DNA of 46,313 nt, taken from assembly GCA_020438845.1 (NCBI GenBank), contig JAGQTV010000018.1, forward strand, positions 1 through 46,313, written 5' to 3'. The stretch is from Mycobacterium sp. (GTDB lineage: Bacteria > Actinomycetota > Actinomycetes > Mycobacteriales > Mycobacteriaceae). Of this stretch, positions 37,555 to 46,313 are shown in pieces (positions within the stretch are counted from its first letter, which is position 1; each line of letters starts with the position of its first letter). The notes below the pieces were generated by a model. The model ran no database searches. It was given only the letters and a program-made list of their open reading frames with translations, and was not told where the DNA came from. A program made the translations under genes and the position numbers.

Positions 37555-38235
37555 TCAGCTTGTGAGGATGCCGACCGTGAGCAACACGCAGCCGATGATG
37601 GCCAGCGTGAGGGCCAGAGCGGTCCTGCGGTTGGCGGCGAACCAGCCGTTGAGCCGGGCCATGGCGTCCCGTGTCGGCTCCGGGGCGAACACGTAGGCGA
37701 CCAGCGGGACTTCCACAAGTGCGAAGGCCACGATGTTGAACATCACCAGTGCGCCGATCTGCTGAACTGCCGAGGCTTCGGAGGCCAGGATCACCGCCAG
37801 CGCGGCAAGGTAATCGATCGAGGGCAGGGCGATCCCCAGACCAGCGACTCCGGCGACCCATGGGCTCTTGGCGCTCATGAGCCGCCGTGCTTGCCGGGCG
37901 AACCGCCCGGGTTCGGAATCGGGTTCCGGACCGGATTTTGGACCGAACCGCTGGAGGAGGGCCAGGACCACGGCTGCCACCAACGCGACGATGCCTATCC
38001 CGATCTGCACTTTGGGCACGGTGAAATAGGTTCCGTGGCCGGCTCCCGCGTCGGCCACCGGACGCAGCCCGAACAGCACGATCAGGCCGACCGTGATTCC
38101 CATCAGGAATCCGCCGAACAAGAAAGCCAGCAGGTCGACGACCGGCCGGGGACGATTCAGCATCAGCACCGTCATCCCCAGCCGGAACGGCTCGCTGCTC
38201 ACGGCCAAAGCCATGACGAGGACGGTCAGCCACAT
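37555..38235 (-). CDS. GAP / sulfolipid-addressing family membrane protein
   Basis: 226 residues with six hydrophobic spans in two groups of three, split by a polar segment (GPKSGPEPDSEPGRFARQAR, about 99-118). It begins MWLTVLVMALAVSSEPFRLG, the pattern of the GAP/Sap family (PF11139) that helps MmpL proteins move glycopeptidolipids, sulfolipid and related lipids across the membrane. ATG at 38235, 15 bases after the fadD stop, so it is co-transcribed with fadD; the chp-like gene follows 83 bp later. Role by family and neighbourhood. Confidence 0.85.
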   Translation of the reverse strand: MWLTVLVMALAVSSEPFRLGMTVLMLNRPRPVVDLLAFLFGGFLMGITVGLIVLFGLRPVADAGAGHGTYFTVPKVQIGIGIVALVAAVVLALLQRFGPKSGPEPDSEPGRFARQARRLMSAKSPWVAGVAGLGIALPSIDYLAALAVILASEASAVQQIGALVMFNIVAFALVEVPLVAYVFAPEPTRDAMARLNGWFAANRRTALALTLAIIGCVLLTVGILTS

Positions 38236-38250
38236 GGCCGGCGGCCCCGG

Positions 38251-39984
38251 TCAGCTGCCCAAGCGGGTGAACTGCTGTCCCAGGTAAAGGTCGCCACAGG
38301 CTGCGCGACGAATCTTGCCGCTCGTCGTGGTCGGAATGGAGCCCGGGGCCACCAGAACCAGGTCGGCGGCAGTCAGCCCATGGGCGCGGGCGATCGCAGC
38401 TGTCACGTCGTTGATGGCGGATTCGACAGGATCCGACCCCTCGGTGTTGCGCGGCGTCCTGTACTCGATGATCAAGACCAACTTCTCGGTCTCCCCGGCT
38501 GTGACCGAGATAGCCGCGACCCGGCCGCGGGTGATCTCGCTGACGGTGGACTCGATGTCCTCCGGGTAATGGTTGCGCCCGCGGATGATGAGGATGTCCT
38601 TCATCCGTCCCACGATGAACAGCTCACCGTCGGTGAAGAAGCCGAGGTCGCCGGTACGCAGCCACGGTCCGGCCGGCGTACCCGGGGATGGGTCGCGAAG
38701 CACGCCTCCAAAGGTCTTCTCGCTCAGCTCCGGCTTGTTCCAGTAGCCCGGCGCGACATTGGGCCCCTCGGTCCAGATCTCACCCACCGTGCCTTCCGGC
38801 ACCTCCACAAGCGTGTCCGCGTCGACGATGCGAACGACGGGTGATTGCGCTGCGCCGTAGCTCAGCAGCGGGATGCCACCGGGGGCTTTGCAGAGTTCGG
38901 CCCGATCGGCGGCCAGGCGTTCTGCGTCGAAGTTCACTACCTTCGGGGGACCGGGTATCGTCCGGCACGCCACGAACACCGTGGCCTCGGCCAGCCCGTA
39001 GGACGGCCGGAACGCCTCGGAGTTGAAGCCGAACTTGGCGAACCGGTCGGCGAAACGCTTCAACGTCGTGGGGTGGATTCGCTCGGCACCGCAGGTGATC
39101 CCCATGACTCCGCTGAGATCAAGCCCTGCCATGTCCTCGTCGGTGATCTTTGCCGCGGCCAGCTCCAAGGCGAAGTTCGGGGCCGCCGACCAGGTATGGG
39201 GATAGGCGGCCAAGGCGTGAAGCCAGCGGGCGGGCCGTTGCAGGAAGGACATCGGACTGGACAGGTGGCCGTGCAACCCACCCAGAATCGGGCACACGAT
39301 GCCCTGCACCAGGCCCATGTCGTGGTAGAACGGCAGCCACGACACCACCGTGGTGCCGGCCGGGGCGATCCCCGAGGTCGTCGGGAAGTAGCTGGCCATC
39401 AGCTGGCGGAAGTTCGAGTCGAGGTTGGAGTGGGTAATGATCACACCGGCCGGGGTTCGGGTCGACCCAGAGGTGTACTGCAGGTAGGCGATCTCGGGCA
39501 GCCCGTCGATCCGCATCCGCCCGCCGCCACGGGCATCCAGGTCCAGGGAGTCCACTTCGATGACCGCGGCGTTCTCCGCTCCGCTCGCGCGCCCTACGTA
39601 CTCGTGGACGATCTCCGAGCTGGCGGACGTCGTGAGCACCACGGCCGGTGCAGTGTCGGCGATGACGGCGCTGACTCGGTCGTCATGCGAGCCGGCAAAC
39701 GGCAGCGGGAGCGGTACCGCGATGAAGCCGGCGAGCATGGAGCCCAGGAAAGCCGTGACGTAGTCCATGCCCTGAGGAGCGAGAATGACCGCACGCTCAC
39801 CGGTCGTGCCGTGCTTGGCCACTTCTCGGGCCAGGTTCTGGGTGCGGCGGAACAGCTGTGACCAGGTGACGTCTTCGGACTTGCCGGCCCAGTCCGTGTC
39901 ATAGTCGACGTAGGTGAACGCGATGTCGTCGGGTTGAAGACCCGCGCGCTCCTGCAACGTGGAAAGAACAGATGCCTCGGACAC
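38251..39984 (-). CDS. fadD23: Fatty acyl-AMP ligase, FadD23-like
   Basis: 577 residues (FadD23 about 584). Adenylation motifs: YLQYTSGSTRTPAGVIITHS, PSYGLAEATVFVACR, LRTGDLGFFTDGELFIVGR, and the C-terminal lysine in TTSGKIRRAACGDLYL. These, with HYPEDIESTV, are those of long-chain fatty acyl-AMP ligases (FAALs) that load PKSs, not CoA ligases. It should activate the fatty acid primer and hand it to the Pks at 25375. GTG at 39984. It heads the minus-strand operon that converges on pks-papA-mmpL and diverges from the flavin reductase across 85 bp. The name is assigned from locus type. Confidence 0.87.
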   Translation of the reverse strand: MSEASVLSTLQERAGLQPDDIAFTYVDYDTDWAGKSEDVTWSQLFRRTQNLAREVAKHGTTGERAVILAPQGMDYVTAFLGSMLAGFIAVPLPLPFAGSHDDRVSAVIADTAPAVVLTTSASSEIVHEYVGRASGAENAAVIEVDSLDLDARGGGRMRIDGLPEIAYLQYTSGSTRTPAGVIITHSNLDSNFRQLMASYFPTTSGIAPAGTTVVSWLPFYHDMGLVQGIVCPILGGLHGHLSSPMSFLQRPARWLHALAAYPHTWSAAPNFALELAAAKITDEDMAGLDLSGVMGITCGAERIHPTTLKRFADRFAKFGFNSEAFRPSYGLAEATVFVACRTIPGPPKVVNFDAERLAADRAELCKAPGGIPLLSYGAAQSPVVRIVDADTLVEVPEGTVGEIWTEGPNVAPGYWNKPELSEKTFGGVLRDPSPGTPAGPWLRTGDLGFFTDGELFIVGRMKDILIIRGRNHYPEDIESTVSEITRGRVAAISVTAGETEKLVLIIEYRTPRNTEGSDPVESAINDVTAAIARAHGLTAADLVLVAPGSIPTTTSGKIRRAACGDLYLGQQFTRLGS

Positions 39985-40063
39985 CGCCGTAGGCTACCGT
40001 CCGGGGTCGGCAAACCTGAAACTCAGCCAGCGGAAAATCAAGCTGACCAGCGTGTAGGTTTGA

Positions 40064-40555
<492 letters not shown>

Positions 40556-40577
40556 CGTCGCAAACCCGGCAAAAGCA

Positions 40578-40607
40578 ACCACCCCTGCGGACGTCCCGCG
40601 GGGTGGT
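40578..40607. terminator. Bidirectional hairpin between flavin reductase and CMD gene
   Basis: ACCACCCC-T-GCGG pairs with CCGC-GGGGTGGT with one bulged T and a 5-base loop. It lies between two convergent genes and can serve both. It closely resembles the hairpin at 43155-43182. Confidence 0.75.
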
Positions 40608-40649
40608 CGCGTCAGCTTGGGCCGTCGATCCGGCCGTCGCCGGTGGCCC

Positions 40650-41219
40650 TCAACGTAGCGGATCAGGCGGCGTGGGCAAGCCCTGCTCGATGGGGATATC
40701 GAAGGCGACCACCGTGTAGCCCATGATCGCGTACAGCCCACACAACACGACCACTTCGACCACCCCGGCGTTTCCGTAGGCGGCGACTATCCGATCCTGA
40801 ACCTCAGCGGGAATCGACCTGTGTGCAACCACCGCGTCGACCGCCTGCAGGACGGCCCGCGACACGTCGGGGAGATCGGCCGGGATATCGCCCGCAGTCA
40901 CTTCGGTGATCGTTTCGGTGGACAGGCCTGCCAATCTGGCCGGGTGCTGATGGTGGCTCCATTCGTAGCCGAAGCCTTGACGGGCCGCATACCGCAGAAT
41001 CGCCAACTCGCGAACCGTATCGGGCAGCCTGCCGTGGAAACGAATCTGCTCCCCGAGCGCTCCGACTTTGGCAGCCAGAGCGGGGTTGTTGAACATCCGG
41101 ACGTACACCTCGCCGAGCTGGGCACGTCCTTCCGCGTGGGCCCGTATCGATGCCATCTGGTCGTAAGCGGCCTTGGCCTCGGCGTCGAGCTGGTCAGTCG
41201 GATCCGGCAATTGCGCCAT
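40650..41219 (-). CDS. Carboxymuconolactone decarboxylase-family protein
   Basis: 189 residues, all-helical AhpD/CMD fold. The characteristic helix reads RELAILRYAARQGFGYEWSH followed by HQHPARLAGLS, with the EW-x-x-H arrangement but no CxxC, so it is CMD-like rather than a peroxidase of the AhpD type. The substrate is unknown. ATG at 41219 shares its first base with the stop codon of the ThDP enzyme gene (TGATG), so the two are made together and likely act on successive intermediates; this recalls aromatic-acid or keto-acid breakdown modules. Convergent with the flavin reductase. Confidence 0.8.
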   Translation of the reverse strand: MAQLPDPTDQLDAEAKAAYDQMASIRAHAEGRAQLGEVYVRMFNNPALAAKVGALGEQIRFHGRLPDTVRELAILRYAARQGFGYEWSHHQHPARLAGLSTETITEVTAGDIPADLPDVSRAVLQAVDAVVAHRSIPAEVQDRIVAAYGNAGVVEVVVLCGLYAIMGYTVVAFDIPIEQGLPTPPDPLR

Positions 41220-42928
41220 CAGTCGTTGTCCTCCCACTCGCGCTGGCGTTCACGCCACGGGCCGATCGGTGTCGGGTATGTCTTGTCGATGTGCAGATCC
41301 AGCAGGTAGGGACCCTCCGCCGCGAGGGCGCGGCCGACGGCGGCAGCGATATCCCCGGGTTTGTCGACCCGCTCGCCAGTCGCGCCCACTGAATGGGCGA
41401 ACGCCACCCAGTCCATACCGGGGATGTCGGTCAGGCGGGTCGGTCCGGGACCCATCGGTTGAGCCCGGTAGTAGATGTTGCCGTAGGCGGCGTTGTTCAT
41501 CACCGCGACAATGATCGGGATGCCCTCGCGCGCTGCGGTGTGTAATTCCATGCCGTGCATCAGCATGCAGCCGTCGCCGGTGGCAACCAGGACCGGCTGA
41601 TGTGGCCGGGCCACCTGCACCCCGATGCCTAGCGGGATCCCACCACCCATCGGGCCGAGATTGGTCAGGGAGAAGTGGGTGCCTTCCTGCCGGATATCCC
41701 AATACTCGGCGAACCAGGCGCGGTGCGCGCCGGAATCGACACACAAAACGGTGTCGTCGGGGAATGCCTCCCGAAGCTCGGTGACAACGCGGGCGGGATG
41801 CATCGGGACGGCATTGCTCTTGGTGTCCTGCGGTTCGAGAACCCGGGGCTGTCCCCCTCGGATGGCATCAAGAAACGATCGCCGAGCCGGCCGCCCGGCG
41901 TCGAGGGCTCCGACGTCGACGCACTGGAGAAGCCGGTCCAGCGCCGTTGCCGGGTTGGCGACAACGGGATGCTCAACGGCCCACGTGCGCCCGATTCGCC
42001 GCGGGTCGGGGTCGATGTGCGCCATTGCTTTGGCGGGCAGCATTGCCGGGTCCCATTGCAGGGTGTCGCGCTGGGACAATCCGGAACCGATGACGATCAA
42101 GACGTCGATATCGGGGGAGAGGATCGCATCGGTCGCCCATCGCGACCCGCCGTAACCGAACACACCCAACGCCAGTGGGTGCGTTTCTGCGATCAGCCCC
42201 TTTCCGGACAGCGTCGTGGCCACCGGGATGTCGAACCGCTCGGCAAATGCGCGCAGTCGATCGGCGCCGTGGGCGTAAGCCACCCCGGGGCCGGCGAGGA
42301 TCACGATTCGTTGGTGGTCCGGCTTTGCGAGCGTTGCCGCAAGCTCCGCCAATGATCGCTCGTCGACAATCTCCGGAGAGATCAGATCCGCTTCGATGGG
42401 TTGCCACGAGGCGTCGATCTCGGCGTGCTGAACGTCGATCGGCACCGAGATGTGGGTTGGCATGCGCTCGGTGAGGGCGATGGTCACCGCGTGGCGCAGA
42501 TGATGCGGCACGACGGCGGGTGCGGACATCGACACCGAGAGCCCGGTCACCCTGCGCAGCACGGAGATGTCGTCGATCGCCGCGCCTGAGGCATCCTGGA
42601 AGCCCCCCATGCCCTCCCACGACGTCGGAACCTCGCCACTGATCGCCACCACCGGCGTGCGGTCCGACATCGCCGCGGTCAGTGCGGTCACCATGTTCAG
42701 AATTCCCGGGCCGCCGATACCCATACACACGCCGAGCCCACCTGTGGCACGGGCGTATCCGTCGGCCATGTAGGCAGCGCCGCCCTCGAACGCGGCGACG
42801 ATCGGCCGCACGCCCTCGGTGTTGGTCACTACCGGCATGAACGCATCGTTGAGCCCGCCGAGGTCGAGGAAGACATGATTGACGCCTTGATCACGCAAGG
42901 AACTGATCAGGTATTCAGTGACTTTCAT
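41219..42928 (-). CDS. ThDP-dependent decarboxylase/lyase (acetolactate synthase-like)
   Basis: 569 residues, full three-domain ThDP enzyme. The activating glutamate is in VAAFEGGAAYMADGYARATG, the cofactor motif is GDGCMLMHGMELHTAAR to VMNNAAYGNIYY with a canonical GDG...NN, and the middle domain has the RYGGSRWATDAIL-type nucleotide fold. It resembles benzoylformate/oxalyl-type decarboxylases and acetolactate synthases; the substrate cannot be told. The ATG at 42928 has no ribosome site; it lies in the first copy of a 16-bp tandem repeat and is overlapped by a small upstream frame. Coupled to the CMD-family gene. No counterpart lies here in M. tuberculosis. Confidence 0.82.
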   Translation of the reverse strand: MKVTEYLISSLRDQGVNHVFLDLGGLNDAFMPVVTNTEGVRPIVAAFEGGAAYMADGYARATGGLGVCMGIGGPGILNMVTALTAAMSDRTPVVAISGEVPTSWEGMGGFQDASGAAIDDISVLRRVTGLSVSMSAPAVVPHHLRHAVTIALTERMPTHISVPIDVQHAEIDASWQPIEADLISPEIVDERSLAELAATLAKPDHQRIVILAGPGVAYAHGADRLRAFAERFDIPVATTLSGKGLIAETHPLALGVFGYGGSRWATDAILSPDIDVLIVIGSGLSQRDTLQWDPAMLPAKAMAHIDPDPRRIGRTWAVEHPVVANPATALDRLLQCVDVGALDAGRPARRSFLDAIRGGQPRVLEPQDTKSNAVPMHPARVVTELREAFPDDTVLCVDSGAHRAWFAEYWDIRQEGTHFSLTNLGPMGGGIPLGIGVQVARPHQPVLVATGDGCMLMHGMELHTAAREGIPIIVAVMNNAAYGNIYYRAQPMGPGPTRLTDIPGMDWVAFAHSVGATGERVDKPGDIAAAVGRALAAEGPYLLDLHIDKTYPTPIGPWRERQREWEDND

Positions 42929-42983
42929 GATCTGCGAATTTCATGATCTGCGAATTTCATGATTTGCGAATTTCATGATCTGC
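42923..42983. repeat. 16-bp tandem repeat, 3.8 copies, carrying start codons
   Basis: Unit TTTCATGATCTGCGAA at 42923-42938, 42939-42954, 42955-42970 (one C-to-T change) and a partial copy at 42971-42983. On the minus strand each copy contains ATGAAA, the first two codons of the ThDP enzyme gene. It is AT-rich compared with its surroundings. Confidence 0.95.
42925..42960 (-). CDS. Possible 11-codon leader peptide in the repeat
   Basis: From the ATG of the third repeat copy the frame reads MKFADHEIRRS and stops with a TGA overlapping the ThDP gene's ATG (ATGA). The ATG of the fourth copy gives a similar peptide ending in ATGA on the second copy's ATG. It could feed ribosomes to the ThDP gene; it may equally be a by-product of the repeat. 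Confidence 0.25.
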   Translation of the reverse strand: MKFADHEIRRS

Positions 42984-43154
42984 CCAGGCCACCCTCGTCA
43001 CAGCTGATTGCGGACTTGCCTTCGGAAAAAGATGCTTCCACAGTTGGCTCGGGCCCCGCGCGGGAATGCAGAACACTGCGACGGGGATTCGATCGACCGC
43101 ACGCACCGGGATCGTGAGATCTCCCAACCCACGCCGGCCGGCAGTGAAACGGAA

Positions 43155-43182
43155 CCACCCCGCGGGATGTCCCGCGGGGTGG
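43155..43182 (-). terminator. Hairpin terminator after katG
   Basis: CCACCCCGCGGGA and its perfect complement pair over 13 bp around a TG loop, 18 bases after the katG stop. It separates katG from the ThDP/CMD operon on the same strand. The remaining bases between 42984 and 43154 show no gene. Confidence 0.8.
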
Positions 43183-43200
43183 CTGCGTTGAGGGGACGCG

Positions 43201-45916
<2,716 letters not shown>

Positions 45917-45922
45917 GCCTCC

Positions 45923-45953
45923 ATCCTGTCCAGTTTTCTTGACTGAGTCAAGA
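45923..45953 (-). promoter_or_regulatory. furA promoter with embedded palindromic operator
   Basis: Minus strand: -35 TTGACT (45951-45946), 17-base spacer, -10 CAGGAT (45928-45923), then 6 bases to the GTG. The 17-bp palindrome TCTTGACT-G-AGTCAAGA (45937-45953 on the plus strand) covers the -35, the expected place for a FurA box. Autoregulation is inferred from the M. tuberculosis furA system. Confidence 0.7.
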
Positions 45954-45982
45954 TTGCGGAGGCGCTGGAGCGTGTTCGCCGC

Positions 45983-46313
45983 TTACTTTCTCTTGAACAG
46001 CTTGTTGCCCAGCCAGACCACCGGGTCGTACTTGCGGTCCACCACGCGCTCCTTGAGCGGAATCAGGGCGTTGTCGGTGATCTTGATGTGTTCCGGGCAC
46101 ACCTCGGTGCAGCACTTGGTGATGTTGCAGTAGCCCAGGCCGAACTCCTCCTGGGCCATGTCCTTGCGGTCCAGGGTGTCCAGCGGATGCATGTCGAGTT
46201 CGGCGGTGCGCATCAGGAAGCGCGGGCCGGCGAAGGCCTTCTTGTTCTCCTCGTGGTCACGCACCACGTGGCAGACGTTCTGGCACAGGAAGCACTCGAT
46301 GCACTTGCGGAAC
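45983..46313 (-). CDS. sdhB: Succinate dehydrogenase/fumarate reductase Fe-S subunit, Rv0247c-like (partial)
   Basis: 110 C-terminal codons; the gene runs off the right edge. The translated end starts FRKCIECFLCQNVCHVVRDH, a CxxCxxCxxxC cluster, and has a second set in CNITKCCTEVCPEH, together the [4Fe-4S] and [3Fe-4S] ligands of the SdhB/FrdB ferredoxin domain. The tail KYDPVVWLGNKLFKRK closes the protein. It passes electrons from the flavoprotein to menaquinone. In M. tuberculosis the neighbour is Rv0246; here furA follows on the same strand 66 bp later. Confidence 0.88.
   Translation of the reverse strand, partial: FRKCIECFLCQNVCHVVRDHEENKKAFAGPRFLMRTAELDMHPLDTLDRKDMAQEEFGLGYCNITKCCTEVCPEHIKITDNALIPLKERVVDRKYDPVVWLGNKLFKRK

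Noticed and set aside
42923-42983. CRISPR-like array
   Set aside because: The 16-bp units abut directly with no spacers, and no cas gene is present.
46268-46313. ATG-like start of the Fe-S subunit at 46267
   Set aside because: The frame continues to the window edge with the CxxCxxCxxxC cluster, so the gene is cut by the window and does not begin there.

Overview
The window is high-GC mycobacterial DNA. It carries aftD (arabinofuranosyltransferase), lpqI, htdX-fabG4-fadA2-fadE5, a MAS-type polyketide synthase with PapA/MmpL/GAP partners, and furA-katG. Gene order follows the M. tuberculosis Rv0226c-Rv0247c neighbourhood closely enough to call this a non-tuberculous Mycobacterium (sensu lato). 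The species cannot be fixed from sequence alone.

Layout. 1-123: end of a CGNR zinc-finger protein. 133-4306: Rv0226c-like membrane protein and DUF3068/PorA-like protein (minus), diverging from an Rv0228-like acyltransferase (plus). 4309-11245: a tight minus-strand operon Rv0236A-like > aftD > php > AMP-ligase, with overlapping start/stop codons. 11383-13195: lpqI and a TetR regulator (plus). 13235-17085: fabG4 > htdX > small secreted protein (minus) diverging from fadA2 (plus). 17279-23092: a block not present between fadA2 and fadE5 in M. tuberculosis: an IlvX-like ThDP enzyme, a large FAD/Fe-S oxidase and an alpha/beta hydrolase. 23199-25034: fadE5. 25375-39984: an acyltrehalose-type glycolipid locus, pks > papA > mmpL (plus) facing fadD > gap-like > chp-like (minus). 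40070-40555: flavin reductase (Rv0245-like). 40650-42928: a ThDP enzyme coupled to a carboxymuconolactone-decarboxylase-family protein. 43201-45916: furA > katG. 45983-end: truncated succinate dehydrogenase/fumarate reductase Fe-S subunit (Rv0247c-like).

The genes fall into three functional groups. The first handles envelope arabinan and peptidoglycan (aftD, lpqI, membrane proteins). The second is acyl-CoA metabolism (fabG4, htdX, fadA2, fadE5, two adenylating enzymes), with fabG4/fadA2 and fadE5 sharing a TTAC-N6-GTAA palindrome in their promoters. The third is a lipid-assembly island: the FadD activates a fatty acid as acyl-AMP, the single-module PKS extends it, PapA and the Chp-like serine hydrolase acylate a sugar, and MmpL with the GAP-like protein exports the product. 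The gene set matches the trehalose polyphleate, sulfolipid and polyacyltrehalose loci. The site next to fadE5 is where M. smegmatis keeps its trehalose polyphleate genes, but this PKS is a single fully reducing MAS-like module, so the lipid may differ from phleates.

No tRNA, rRNA, insertion sequence or CRISPR array was seen. Non-coding structures of note are four strong hairpin terminators, two of them near-identical and flanking the ThDP/CMD module, and a 16-bp tandem repeat that carries copies of a start codon.
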